The position numbers were made by a program, and so were the translations under genes. Of a stretch of DNA of 64,000 bases, positions 1-11,190 are shown piece after piece. A model generated the notes under the pieces. The model did no database searches. It was not told the origin of the DNA and saw nothing but the letters and a program-made list of their open reading frames with translations. Source of the stretch: Bos javanicus (taxonomy: Eukaryota > Chordata > Mammalia > Artiodactyla > Bovidae). The stretch covers positions 74,583,987-74,647,986 of the forward strand of contig NC_083873.1 in NCBI RefSeq assembly GCF_032452875.1, in the 5' to 3' direction. Each line of letters begins with the position of its first letter. Position 1 is the first letter of the stretch.

Positions 1-115
1 GGTTCAAAAAGGAGGGAATATATGTATACCTACGGCTGATTCATGTTGAGGTTTGACAGAAAACAACAAAAGTTGATAAGGAAATCATCCTTCAATAAAA
101 AAAATAAATTAATTA
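1..115 (+). mobile_element. L1 3' end (ruminant L1), cut by window start
   Basis: This matches the terminal 3' UTR of the ruminant L1 lineage: a GGAGGG stretch, a 'gctgattcatgttgaggtttgacaga'-type block, then an A/T-rich tail ending in AATTAAAAAAA. The same block recurs at 35880-35980. Only the last ~115 bases lie in the window. Confidence 0.8.
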
Positions 116-302
116 AAAAAAGAAATACATACTCACATATATGCCCATGTGTCAAAAAAACAGCCGGCCATCCTATTTTTGATTCTCTATCACACAAAGC
201 ACACATAGACATTTAATGGACATAAAAAATGACTACAGTGTAACAACAAATAATCAAAGTAAGATCTAATATTTGAGGTGTTCTGTGTAACATGTTGCGC
301 GT

Positions 303-3300
303 CAGTTCAGTTCAGTTCAGTCACTCAGTCGTGTCCGACTCTTTGCGACCCCATGTATCGCAGCACGCCAGGCCTCCCTGTCCATCACCAACTCCTGGAG
401 TTCACGCAAACTCACGTCCACCGAGTTGGTGATGTCATCCAGCCATCTCATTCTTTGGCATCCCCTTGTCCTCCTGCCCCCAATCTCTCCCAGCATCAGA
501 GTCTTTTCCAATAAGTCAACTCTTCACATGAGGTGGCCAAAGTACCGGAGTTTCATCTTCACAATCAGTCCTTCCAATGAACACCCAGGACTGACCTCCT
601 TTAAAAGGGACTGGTTGGATCTCCTTGCAGTCCAAGAGACTCTCAGGAGTATTCTCCAACACCACAGTTCAAAAGCATCAATTCTTTGGCGCTCGGCTTT
701 CTTCACAGTCCAACTCTCACATCCATACATGACCACAGGAAAAACCATAGCCTTGACTAGATGGATCTTTGTTGGCAAAGTAATGTCTCTGCTTTTTAAT
801 ATGCTATCTAGGTTGGTCATACCTTTCCTTCCAAGGAGTAAGCGTCTTTTAATTTCATGGCTGCATTCACCATCTGCACTGATTTTGAAGCTCCCAAAAA
901 TAAAGTCTGACACTGTTTCCCCATCTATTTCCCATGAAGTGATGGGATCAGATGCCAAGATCTTCGTTTTCTGAATGTTGAGCTTTAAGCCAACTTTTTC
1001 ACTCTCCACTTTCACTTTCATCAGGAGGCTATTTAGTTCCTCTTCACTTTCTGCCATAAGGGTGGTGTCATCTGCATATCTGAGGTTTTTAATATTTCTC
1101 CTGGCAATCTTGATTCCAGCTTGTGCTTCTTCCAGCCCAGCGTTTCTCATGATGTACTCTGCATATAAGTTAAATAAGCAGGGTGACAATATACAGCCAT
1201 AACGTATTCCTTTTCCTATTTGGAACCAATCTCTTGTTCCATGTCCAGTTCTAACTGTTGCTTCCTGACCTGCATATAGGTTTCTTAAGAGCCAAGTCAG
1301 GTGGTCTGGTATTCCCATATCTTTCAGAATTTTCTGCAGTTTATTGTGATCCACACAGTCAAAGGCTTTGGCATAGTCAATAAAGCAGAAACAGATGTTT
1401 TTCTGGAATTCTCTTACTTTTTCGATGATCCAGCAGATGTTGGCAATTTGATCTCTCGTTCCTCTGCCTTTTCTAAAGCCAGCTTGAACATCTGGAAGTT
1501 CACAGTTCACATATTGCTGAAGCCTGGCTTGGAGAATTTTGAGTATTACTTTACTAGTGTATGAGATGAGTGCAATTGTGCAGTAGTTTGAACATTCTTT
1601 GGTATTGCCTTTCTTTGGGATTGGAATGAAAACTGACCTTTTCCAGTCCTGTGGCTATTGCTGAGTTTTCCAAATTTGCTGGCATATTGAATGCAGCACA
1701 TTCAAAGCATCATCTTTCAGGATTTGAAATAGCTCAACTGGAATTCCATCACCTCCACTACCTTTGTTTGTAATGATGCTTTCTAAGTCTCACTTGACTT
1801 CACATTCCAGCATGTCTGCCTCTAGGTGAGTGAGCATACCATTGTGATTATGTTGGTCATGAAGATCTTTTTTGTACAGTTCTTCTGTGTATTCTTGCCA
1901 CCTCTTCTTAATATCTTCTGCTTCTGTTAGGTCCATACCATTTCTGTCCTTTATTAAGCCCATCTTTGCATGATGTTCCCTTGGTATCTCTAATATTCTT
2001 GAAGCAATCTCCAGTCTTCCCCATTCTGTTTTTTCCCTCTATTTTTTGCATTGATTGCTGAGGAAGGCTTTCTTATCTCTTCTTGCTATTCTTTGGAACT
2101 CTGCATTCAGATGCTTATATCTTTCCTTTTCTCCTTTGCTTTTCACTTCTCTTCTTTTCATACCTATTTGTAAGGCCTCCCCAGACAGCCATTTTGCTTT
2201 TTTGCATATCTTTTCCATGGGGATGGTCTTGATTCCTGTCTCCTGTACAATGTCAGGAACCTCAGTCCATAGTTCATCAGGCACTCCATCTATCAGATCT
2301 AGTCCCTTAAATCTATTTCTCACTTCCATTGTATAATCATAAGGGATTTGATTTAGTTCATACCTAAATGGTCTAGTAGTTTTCCCTACTTTCTTCAATT
2401 TAAGTCTGAAGTTGGCTATAAGGAGCTCATGATTGGAGCCACAGTCATCTCCCAGTCTTGTTTTTGCTGACTATATAGAGCTTCTCCATCTTTGGCTGAA
2501 AAGAATATAATCAGTCTGATTTCGGTGTTGACTATTCGGTGATGTCCATGTGTAGAGTCTTCTCTTGTGTTGTTGGAAGAGGGTTTTTGCTATGATCAGT
2601 GCATTCTCTTGGCAAAACTCTATTAGTCTTTGCTCTGCTTCATTCCATATTCCAAGGCCACATTTGCCTGTTACTCCAGGTGTTTCTTGACTTCCTACTT
2701 TTGCATTCCAGTCCCATATAATGAAAAGGACATCTTTTTTGGGTGTTAGTTCTAAAAGATCTTGTAGGTCTTCATAGAACCATTCAACTTCAGCTTCTTC
2801 AGCATTACTGGTTGGGGCATAGGCTTGGATTGCTGTGATATTGAATGGTTTGCCTTGGAAACAGAGATCATTCCGTCGTTTTTGAGATTGTATCCAAGTA
2901 CTGTATTTCGGACTCTTTTGTTGACCATGATGGCTACTTCATTTCTTCTAAGGGATTCCTGCCCGCAGTAGTAGATAGAATGGTCATCTGAGTTAAATAC
3001 ACCCATTCCAGTCCATTTTAGTTTGCTGATTCCTAGAATGTTGATGTTCACTCTTGCCATCTCCTATTTGACCACTTCCAATTTGCCTTGATTCATGGAC
3101 CTGACATTCCAGGTTCCTATGCAATATTGGTCTTTACATCCTTGGACCTTGCTTCTATCACCAGTTGCATCCACTACTGGGTATTGCTTTTGCTCTGGCA
3201 CCATCCCTTCATTCTTTCTGGAGTTATTTCTCCACTGATCTCCACCTATGGACCTGGGGAGTTCCTCTTTCAGTATCCTATCATTTTGCCTTTCCATACT

Positions 3301-3314
3301 GTTCATGTTGTGCA
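303..3314 (-). mobile_element. BovB (RTE-type LINE), nearly full length, antisense
   Basis: The left edge carries the CAGTT-repeat 3' tail of BovB read in reverse, followed by about 3.0 kb collinear with BovB; the family is usually about 3.2 kb. Read on the minus strand, the endonuclease lies at about 3315-2450, a linker at 2400-2039, and the reverse transcriptase with its C-terminal region at 1510-317. No secondary insertion interrupts it. A possible short TSD, TAACATGT, occurs at 288-295 and 3315-3322, but it is too short to be sure. Frameshifts and stops make the copy inactive. Confidence 0.92.
317..1510 (-). pseudogene. BovB reverse transcriptase remnant, one in-frame stop
   Basis: The frame is open for 328 codons from 1510 to 527, stops at 524-526 (TGA), then continues in the same frame to 317. 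The reverse transcriptase landmarks run in order: FIDYAKAFD (palm motif A), GCILSPCLFNLY (motif B region), and YADD with its two catalytic aspartates (motif C). The C-terminal region with LWCWR and the family-typical KSRTRLSD ending follows. The stop sits where other BovB copies in this window have an arginine, which suits CpG decay of CGA to TGA. In motif B a tyrosine replaces the usual glutamine before GC. The product would copy RNA at a nicked target. The upstream endonuclease is not in an intact joined frame, so this is a pseudogene. Confidence 0.85.
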
Positions 3315-3315
3315 T
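2039..3315 (-). pseudogene. BovB endonuclease and linker remnant, broken frames
   Basis: Three open segments on the minus strand are collinear with the BovB N-terminal half. At 3315-3064 the segment includes GTWNVRSMNQGKL, the start of an apurinic-endonuclease-like domain. At 3060-2752 it includes LKWTGMG and YYCGQESLRRN. At 2398-2039 a lysine/arginine-rich linker contains VPDELW. The segments are separated by frame changes and stops, and the catalytic histidine part of the endonuclease is not in a continuous frame. In an intact element this domain nicks the target DNA. Confidence 0.75.
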
Positions 3316-3364
3316 AACATGTGTGTAATATGTCTTCTGAAAACATACCCTTTCTACATATAAA

Positions 3365-3718
3365 AAAATGAGTTATTTTATGTTCAGGGACATGATATGA
3401 ATCACGTGACAAAGGAAGGCAGGATCTCAAGGAAGAAGGTAGCTTACTTGGCAGCCTTTTTCATGAATGTACTTTGAATATGAAAATTAATGGGGCCTTT
3501 TAAATGAAAGTTTTAATTTTTACTAGTTGATATGTATCCCCCAAGTAAGTTGAATTTTTAACCCTACTAAGCTTTATCTGAAATATATTGAAAAATTATC
3601 TATAATTTTGCATATAATATAGAGATGTTTTATGTGTACATATATTTAGGTATATAATACATGGGTATTGAGTGTATTGTGTGTTGTTATTATATATCTG
3701 TAAATTATGAACTTTTTT
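3365..3718. other. Unassigned AT-rich stretch
   Basis: About 350 bases of AT-rich DNA with no open frame or repeat family that I recognise. It may be decayed old LINE sequence. Confidence 0.4.
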
Positions 3719-4028
3719 TAAGTTTTATTTTTTAAATTTCCTTTGGCTGTACTAGGTCTTCATTGCTGTGCAAGATTTTCTGTAGTTGTGGTTGAGCAGG
3801 AGCTACTCTCTAGTTGCCGTGTGCAGACTTCTCATTTTAGTGGCTTCTCTATTACAGAGAATGGGCTGTAGGCATGCCAGCTTCAATAGTGTAGCACATA
3901 TGCTCAGTAGTTGTGGCACATAGGCTTCATGCTCTGCAGTATGTAGGATCTTCCCAGACCAGGGATCAAACTCATGTCTCCTGCATTGTCAGGTGGGTTC
4001 TTTACCATTGAGCCACCAGAGAAGCCCT
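3719..4028 (-). mobile_element. CHR-2-type tRNA-Glu SINE, antisense
   Basis: The reverse complement starts with a tRNA-like head ('ggcttctctggtggctcaatgg'-type, with a box-B-like GGTTTGATCC counterpart) and continues into the CHR body with 'acaactactgag' and 'gccgtg' blocks, ending in an A/T tail. The flanks GAACTTTTTTT and GAACATGTTTTT may be a degraded TSD. Confidence 0.8.
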
Positions 4029-4614
4029 GAACATGTTTTTATTTAGAATTTTTTTTTCCTTAAAAAAGGCTTGATCTATCCTGATGTTGAAACCAGAAAG
4101 TGGGAAAAATAAAGTAAAATAATAATTTAAACCCCACATTCCTTATTAAGCATGGGGATCATTTACAGGTAATGTGATTTTTCTCCTTCTATCACATTGC
4201 ATTGAACATACATTCTACATAAGTAGTAAGCAAGAAAAGCCATTTTGTAAATGGGATATTATTTAGAATAAGAAATGTAATTTAGAAAAAAAATGCAGAC
4301 CTGACAATAAGTTTGATCTAGGGGTTATAGTCATTAATACAGATTGTGGCAGTAAAATATTTGCCCTGTTCTGTTTCTTAAGAGTTATAATATGCTGATG
4401 TTAATTACATTGAAACACTTGCATTTTAAGGATGAGCATCCTTTAAATGCCAAAGAACAAAAGATGTCTTGGTTAGCTGTCAATCCCAGATTGGATTAGT
4501 TTCACTTTTACACTGCTTTGAAAGCTACGTTTCATGAGCCAACTTTCATATTATGGCTTTTACCCTTTATCTTTTCTTCCCTGAGTTTGAAAATCACATT
4601 AAGCAGAGTGGGAA
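4029..4614. other. Unassigned AT-rich stretch
   Basis: No open frame of note and no recognised repeat in about 590 bases. Confidence 0.4.
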
Positions 4615-4626
4615 TGTAGCCAGCAA

Positions 4627-4830
4627 TGTAGTCGCTCAGTAGTGTCGGACTCTTTGCAATCCCATGAACTGTAGCCTGCCAGTCTCCTCTGTCCATGGGG
4701 ATTCACCAGGCAAGAATACTGGAGTGGGTTGCCATTCCCTTCTCCAGGGGATCATCCTGACCCAGGGATCAAACACAGGTATCCTACATTGCCGGCAGAT
4801 ATTTTATCATCTTAGCCACCAGGGAAGCCC
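4627..4830 (-). mobile_element. Bov-tA SINE, antisense
   Basis: A Bov-A body (GTCGCTCAG to 'ccttctccagggg') is followed by the reverse complement of the tRNA-like head, ending in CCACCAGGGAAGCCC. The flanks TGTAGCCAGCAA (4615-4626) and TGTGGCCAACAA (4831-4842) form a 12-bp TSD with two mismatches. Confidence 0.9.
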
Positions 4831-5269
4831 TGTGGCCAACAAGAGTCCTCCTATATTTTATAATACATTTCTGGTTCTGTACAATCTGTGATTTTGCTGC
4901 CTATGTTGGTTATTTTGCAACACATAGTAATTTAGAGATAGATTGTCAAATTCTATGAAAAGTCTTGATCACTTAGGGGAAAACTGAACTATCCATGAAC
5001 ATGATCTCTTTATTCAAAAGAAGTTGCAAAAAAGTTGAAAAATTTTAAAATTATTTTTCTTACATGAACATTACATATTTCACTTAGAACATCATTTTCC
5101 AGAAAGATATTGGTACTTGAAAATAATGACAATATTTGTATCCCCATTCAAGTCTGTGTCTACTATTTGTTTTTTTATCTCTTAGTTAAGAGTTAAAATA
5201 TGATATTCAGATGATGTATGATAGGATAGTGGATATCTTTTTCTTGTTGCTTGTTATAAGAGGTGCCAT

Positions 5270-6003
5270 TCTAACACTTTATCATCGTAAATGATGCCAG
5301 CTAAGGTGTCTTTGTAAATGCAGCTTATCAGGTTTAATAAGTTTTCTTGTCTTAGTTTGTAAGATATTTGCTTCTAATAGTAAAGATGTGTTGATTTTCT
5401 TTAACTATTTTAATACAGTGTTTTAGTTAGCACATTATTTTCATCTCAGTCTATGGTGAATTATATTAACAGATTTTTTAATATTAGAGCAGTTCTGTGT
5501 TCTTAGAATGAATTTAACTTGATCATAATCTTCAACACTTGATATATTATAGTATTTTGTTTAGGATTATTGCAATTATATCATGTTTTTGTTGTTAGTT
5601 GCTTGGTCATGTCCAACTCTTTGCAAAGCTGTGGACTATAGCCCGCCAGTCTCCTCTGTCCAAAGGATTTTCCAGGCAAGAATACTGGAGAGGGCTGCCA
5701 CTTCCTTCTCCAGGGGATCTTCCTGATCCAGGAATCTCACCTGGGGCTCCAGCTCTGAAGGCTCTTTACTTTCAGAACCACCAGGGAAGCAAGTATGTCG
5801 TAGTGGCCTTATATTTAAAACCTGGGTGTGTCTTCCTTCTTTCTGTTTTCCTGGAATTTTGCACAGATCTTGGAATGATACATTTCTTGAAATTTTAATA
5901 AAATTCTATTTTAAAAAGTTTGGATGTATTTTTGCTTAAGAGTGCAGCTTTTAATTATTGGTACATTTTTTGAAAAGAACTGAGATCATTCTGATATTAA
6001 TTT
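5270..6003 (-). mobile_element. Old L1 ORF2 region, antisense, split by a SINE
   Basis: The sequence around 5280-5584 and 5795-6003 follows the antisense of L1 ORF2, with diverged counterparts of the 'cttatcaggttta' and 'attttgtttaggatta' blocks. All frames are broken. A Bov-tA interrupts it at 5591-5790. Confidence 0.55.
5591..5790 (-). mobile_element. Bov-tA SINE, antisense
   Basis: A Bov-A body with GTCTCCTCTGTCC and CAAGAATACTGG is followed by a diverged reverse-complement tRNA head ending in CCACCAGGGAAGC. It sits inside the old L1. Confidence 0.85.
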
Positions 6004-6013
6004 CTTCTCAAGT

Positions 6014-6581
6014 TCAGTTCAGTTCAGTCACTCAGTCGTATCTGACTCTTTGCGACCCCATGAATCACAGCACGCCAGGCCTCCCTGTCCATCACTAACT
6101 CCCGGAGTTCACTTGAACTCATGTCCATTGAGTCAGTGATGCCATCCAACCATCTCATCCTCCGTCATCCCCTTCTCCTTCTGCCCCCAATCCCTCCCAG
6201 CTGCTTCTGCTAAGTCTCTTCAGTCGTGTCCGACTCTGTGCGACCCCATAGATGGTAGCCCACAAGGCTCCCCCGTCCCTGGGATTCTCCAGCCAAGAAC
6301 ACTGGAGTGGGTTGTCATTTCCTTCTCCAATGCATGAAAGTGAGAAGTGAAAGTGACGTCGCTCAGTCGTGTCCAACTCTTAGCGACCGCATGGACTGCA
6401 GCCCACCAGGCTCCTCCATCCATGGGATTTTCCAGGCAAGAGTACTGGAGTTGGGTGCCATTGCCTTCTCAGATCTCTCCCAGCATCAGGGTCTTTTCCA
6501 ATGAATCAACTCTTCGCATGAGGTGGCCAAAGTATTGGAGTTTCGGCTTTAGTATCAGTCCTTCCAATGAACACCCAGGAC
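6014..6581 (-). mobile_element. BovB 3' fragment, antisense, with 11-bp TSD
   Basis: A 5'-truncated BovB in two pieces (6014-6200 and 6474-6581), separated by a Bov-A2. The whole composite is bounded by a perfect 11-bp duplication, TCTTCTCAAGT, at 6003-6013 and 6582-6592. Confidence 0.92.
6201..6473 (-). mobile_element. Bov-A2 SINE, antisense, nested in BovB
   Basis: Two Bov-A monomers are joined by the GAAAGTGA-type linker, with GCTGCTTCTGC at the left edge. The flanking BovB target is duplicated: ATCCCTCCCAG (6190-6200) and ATCTCTCCCAG (6473-6483), one mismatch. This makes the SINE younger than the host BovB. Confidence 0.92.
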
Positions 6582-6592
6582 TCTTCTCAAGT

Positions 6593-7560
6593 AAGTCTAA
6601 GTAAATCATAGTTTTTTAGAACTTTTCTATTTCTTTGAAATTTTCAAATGTGTATCCATAACATTCTTGGGATTTTATTCTATTTTTTGAAAATTATATT
6701 TCCTTAAATCAGTGCCACTTACTCTCTATACATGTGTGGTCGTTTTATTTTGGCATCAGACATGTTTCAATGGAGTCCATTGGTGATACATTATCGTGTC
6801 TGTATTCCTTCTTTCTAGTGAACTGATTCAAATGTATTCTTTTTAATGGCTGAGTAATACTCCATTGCGATTTCTAATTTGCTGGATCATAAGGCAGTTC
6901 TATTTCCAGTTTTTTAAGGAATCTTGTTCTCCATAACTAGTTTGCATTGTGTTTCAAAGCATTTATTATTTGTAGACTTTTGATCTTCTGAACCTCATAG
7001 TCATTTCTCTGATAAAGTGATGTTGAGCATCTTTTCATGTCCATCTATATGTCTTCTTTGGAGAAATGTCTATTTAGATCTTCCCATTTTTTGATTGGGT
7101 CATTTATTTTTCTATTTAATTTTTCATTTCTAATCATTTGTATTTAAACCTGTCTTATTTTCTCATTTTTTAGCATTCTCAAAGAGACAACGGCTGTTTC
7201 TGCTGATAATCTATATCAATGTCATCTTTTTCTAGTGTATTAATTTGGGTCTTTTATATTATTTATTTTTCTAATTTTCTTTCATTTATAACGTTGTTTC
7301 TTTCCCTTATTTTTAAATGTATCTTTTATCATTTACTTCTAAATTAATAGTTTTTAATGCATGGGATCTGTATGATGCAAATTTAGAAAATCTCTTTCAA
7401 AGATAGTTTAATGGAAAACCATTGTAAATATTCTATTTTATTAGTATAGGTTATTTACTGTTTTATTATGGGGTGCAAGGATCCCTATATATCCAGTAAA
7501 CTAAATGTATTTGATATATTTCATACTTTTATATCTTGTGTGTTAGGTCTATCAATAATT
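6593..7560 (-). mobile_element. Old L1 fragments, antisense
   Basis: At 6720-7130 the sequence follows the antisense of the L1 ORF2 end, with TGGCTGAGTAATACTCCATTG, 'gagcatcttttcatgt' and 'gtcttctttggagaaatgtc' blocks. The DNA on either side (6600-6720, 7130-7560) is AT-rich and resembles antisense ORF2 more weakly. No frame is intact. Confidence 0.6.
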
Positions 7561-7606
7561 TATTTAATCAGCTGATATTTATTGAGGTCCTTCTTGTATT
7601 AAATGA

Positions 7607-8178
7607 TGCTATATGCAGAATGTGTCCTTCCCAAATTCATACACTGAAATCCTAATCTTCAAAGATAAGGTACCAGTTGGGTGGGGGCTTTGGGAGGTGA
7701 TTAGGTCATGAGTGAGGAGTCAGCACAAATGATATCAAAGCTCTTTTCTTTAAACTTTTTATTTTATAGGAATATAGTCAATTAACAATGTTGTGATAAT
7801 TTCAGGCGGACAGCAAAGGGGCTCAGCCTTACATATACTGTAGCCATTCTCTCCCAACTCCCCTCCAATCCAGGCTGCCACATAACATTGAGCAGAGTTC
7901 CCTGTGCTATACAGTAGGTCCTTGATTATTCATTTTAATTACAGCAGTGTGTGCATGTTGTGAGATCAATGTTATTATAAAGGAAACTCCACAGAGATCC
8001 ATCATCCATTTCATAACCTGAAGACACAGGAAAGAGAAAGTAAACCTTCATCAGAACTTACATGCTGGCCTCTTGTGCTTGGATTTAGTCTAAAGAAATG
8101 TGAGAAATAAATTTCTCCTGTTCATAAACTACTTAGTCAGTGGTATTTGGTTAGAGCAGCCTGAATAGACTAAGACAA
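7607..8178 (+). mobile_element. MLT1-type MaLR LTR, split by an L1 tail
   Basis: The left part has the GTGTCC...CCTAATC start and the GGGAGGTGATTAGGTCATGAG block. The right part has GTGAGAAATAAATTTC, a poly(A)-signal-like AATAAA, and GGTATTTGGTTA to GACTAAGACA at the end. These are landmarks of MLT1 LTRs, old mammalian ERVL-related elements. An L1 3' end interrupts it at 7743-7962. No retroviral genes accompany it. Confidence 0.75.
7743..7962 (-). mobile_element. L1 3' UTR fragment, antisense, inside the MLT1
   Basis: The reverse complement matches the older artiodactyl L1 3' UTR, with 'ccctgtgctatacagtaggtcc' and 'ccacataacattgagcagag' blocks and an A/T tail at the left edge. It divides the MLT1 LTR, so it is the younger insertion. 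Confidence 0.8.
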
Positions 8179-8333
8179 ATGAGGATCTGGTGTAAGAAGA
8201 GAGAAAAACCCTTGCCTCAATTAAGAAAGCTTATATTAGTTACATTAAGTGGAAAGGTAGGTTGTAATCTGAAAATATGATTAGAAATTGTCAATTAGCT
8301 CTTTCATTTTCATAAAATGCTACATAATATTTT
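8179..8333. other. Short unassigned gap
   Basis: About 155 bases with nothing recognisable. Confidence 0.3.
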
Positions 8334-8630
8334 TGAAGTGAAGTGAAATTCACTCAGTTGTGTCCAACTTTTTGCGACCTCAAGGACTGTAGCCCGCCAG
8401 TCTCCTTTGTCCATGGGATTCTCAAGGCAAGAATACTGAAGTGGGTTGTCATTCCTTTCTTCACAGTGTCTTCCTGACCCACAGTTCAAACCTGGTTCTC
8501 TGGTACTGCAGGCAGATTCTTTACTGTCTGAGCCACTAGCAAAGCCCCAAATAATTTCCCTACCCAGGGATCGAGCCCAGGTCTCCTGCATTGCAGGCAG
8601 ATTCTTTACCATCTGAACCACCAGGGAAGT
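8334..8630 (-). mobile_element. Bov-tA SINE with two tRNA-like heads, antisense
   Basis: A normal Bov-A body at 8334-8465 is followed by two successive reverse-complement tRNA heads. The first ends at GAGCCACTAGCAAAGCCCC (about 8548), the second at GAACCACCAGGGAAGTC (8630). This is either a variant SINE or one SINE inserted at the head of another. Confidence 0.8.
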
Positions 8631-8860
8631 CAATTTATTTTTAGGTTGTACTATTAGAAAATAACAGTTTAGAGTGCTTAAAATTTTCTGGAAAACTTTT
8701 GTCACTGTATACTGGCTCCCTTCTTCTTTAATGACACTTAAAAATCATATATTTAATCTGATATTAATAGAACTAATCATTAGTAGCCTGTGGTATATAT
8801 ATTCATGATTATAAAATTTATTTTAATTTCTTTTTAAATTTTCCATGTTTTCATGATTAT

Positions 8861-10055
8861 CAGTTCAGTTAAGTTGCTCAGGCATGTCTGACTCTTTGTG
8901 ACCCCATGAAGTGTAGCACCCCAGGCTTCCTTGTCCATCAACTCTGGGAACTTGCTCAAACTCATGTTCATCCAATTAGTGATGCCATCCAACCATCTCA
9001 TTTTCTGTCTTCCCCTTCTCCTCCAGCTTTCAATCTTTCCCACCATCAGGGTCTTTTCCAATGAGTCAGTTCTTCACATCAGGTGGCCAAAGTATTGGAG
9101 TTTTGGCTTTAGCATCAGTCCTTCCAATGAATATTTAGGACTGATCTCCTTTAGGATTGACTGCTTTGATCTCTTTGCAGTCTGATGGACTCTCAAGTGT
9201 CTTCTCCAATACCACAGTTCAAAAGTGTCAGTTCTTCAGTGCTTAGCTTTCTTTATGGTCCAACTTTCACATCCATTGGGCTTCCCTGGTGGCTCAGAGG
9301 TTAAAGCGTCTGCCTCCAATGCAGGAGACCCAGGTTTGATCCCTGGGTCGGGAAGATCCCCTGGAGAAGGAAATGGCAACCCACTCCAGTATTCTTGCCT
9401 GGAGAATCCCATGGACAGAGGAGCCTGGCAGGCTACAGTCCACGGAGTCACAAAGAGTCAGGCACAACTGAGCGACTTCACTTCACTTCACATCTATATA
9501 TGACTACTGGAAAAACCATAGCTTTTGACTAAATGGACCTTTGTTGGCAAAGTAATGTCTTTTCTTTTTAATATGCTATCTAGGTTGGTCATAGTTTTTC
9601 TTCCAAGGAGCAAGTGCTTTCTAATTTCATGGCTGCAGTCACCATCTGCAGTTATTCTGGAGTTCAAGGAAATAGTCTCTCACTGTTCCCATTGTTTCCC
9701 TATCTATTTGCTATGAAGTGATGGGCTCAAATGCCATGATCTTAGATTTCTGAATGTTGAATTTTAAGCCAGCTTTTTCACTCTCCTCTTTCATTTTCAT
9801 CAGTAGGCTCTTCAGTTTCTCTTCACTTTATGCCATAAGGGTGGTGTCATCTGCATATCTGAGATTGTTGATATTTCTCCTGGTAACCTTGATTACAACT
9901 TGTACTTCATCCAACCCAGCATTTTGCATGATGTACTCTGCATAGAAGTTAATTAAGCAGGGTGACAATATATAGCCTTGTCATATTCCTTTCCCAGTTT
10001 GGAACTAGTCCATTTTTCCATGTCCAGTTCTAACTGTTCCTTCTTGACCTGCATA
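8861..10055 (-). mobile_element. BovB fragment, antisense, with nested Bov-tA
   Basis: It starts with the reverse BovB tail and runs through the C-terminal and reverse transcriptase region to 'ttcttgacctgcatag', where it is 5'-truncated. A plus-strand Bov-tA splits it at 9277-9486. The frames are broken, though pieces with the YADD-region counterpart remain near 9840-9870. Confidence 0.9.
9277..9486 (+). mobile_element. Bov-tA SINE, nested in BovB
   Basis: A clean copy: head GGGCTTCCCTGGTGGCTCAG, box-B-like GGTTTGATCCC, a Bov-A body, then the GACTTCACTTCACTTCAC tail. The BovB target is duplicated as TTCACATCCAT (9266-9276) and TTCACATCTAT (9487-9497), one mismatch. Confidence 0.95.
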
Positions 10056-11190
10056 GTATATAATATTTAAAAAGAATTTAGCTGGGTTTATGCATTTATA
10101 TTCAGTATAAAAATCTGCTTCTAAGATGGTGAATTTAAATCCTTTACTTCTAGTTTGAAACATGGTATCTTGGTCATATTTGTACCTCTCATTTTATGGT
10201 ATTTACCTTAATTATCATAAACCACTGGGCTTTGTTATTTTTAGTGGAATATAGCCTAAATATTCTTAGCATTATACAAGTATAAAGGAAGAAGTGACAA
10301 TGTAGCAAATGTGGGTGGCATGAGAATCTAAATTAAGTTTAGGGAACTTGCTTTGAACCTTGATATCTATTCAAACTCAGTCACACATATATGAAGCATA
10401 ATTACTCTTCCGTCAGAAAGTGTTCTTATACAGCTTGATGGCTCTACTACCACTCACTTCATGGAAGACAACTCATTCATCCTGGTCATTATTACAACTT
10501 ATCCCATTGGATCCCTAGAACTCTACTGAGAAGAAATTCTCAATTTGGTGAGATATATTTTCTGTCATGCAGGTGGTACATAAAGGCTTTTCGCTGCTTC
10601 GTTCTCTACAGATTCATTTAGCATGAGGCCATCCATGAAGCCAAGATGTCCTATGAGATAGTTAAGCAGTCGCACTCACTCCAGTCTGAATAGTGACAGA
10701 GAAAGAATGACTTGGCCCTGCAAAAGACAGTGATATGTTCCTGCTGTCCACTCAAACTGCTTCTAGTGGTCTATGCTAAATAACATAGAGACAAAACCAT
10801 GGCCAGCTCATTAGCTGCATACCATGTGCTAGGGCTATGTTGATTTGCTCCATAGAAGAGACAAAATCTGGAATAGCAGCTGTAATTGGAGCCACCACCT
10901 GTTTTGATAATTGACTGCCATTCATTAAAGCTGTCCAGTTTTTGCAGAGGCCAAATGAGTGAGCTCAATAAGTGCAAGGGAGGAATGAACACCCTTGCTT
11001 CTCCGGTCCTTGCTACTGTCCTTAGGTATGTGTGTTGCTTTTGATTCCCAGTTATATATGGAATGCCAGTTCCAGGCCACTCTTCAGCATATAAACTCTG
11101 AATCGCTAGTTACGGGTTTTAGCACTTGTACTAGGGTTCAGTGCTCAAATGGGTGTTTATTGCTCATTCCATTTGCATTTTGATTTAGTA
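10056..11190. other. Unassigned, moderately complex single-copy-looking DNA
   Basis: No young repeat in 1.1 kb. The part at about 10540-11160 is less AT-rich and faintly recalls the interior of old ERVL/MaLR elements, but I cannot support that call. Short open frames here (under 75 codons) show no domain I recognise. Confidence 0.35.

Noticed and set aside
426..974. 182-codon plus-strand frame
   Set aside because: Shadow of the antisense BovB coding region; the real coding strand is minus.
9277..9360. tRNA-like sequences with box A/B as tRNA genes
   Set aside because: These are the heads of Bov-tA and CHR SINEs. They lack a complete cloverleaf and are followed by SINE bodies.
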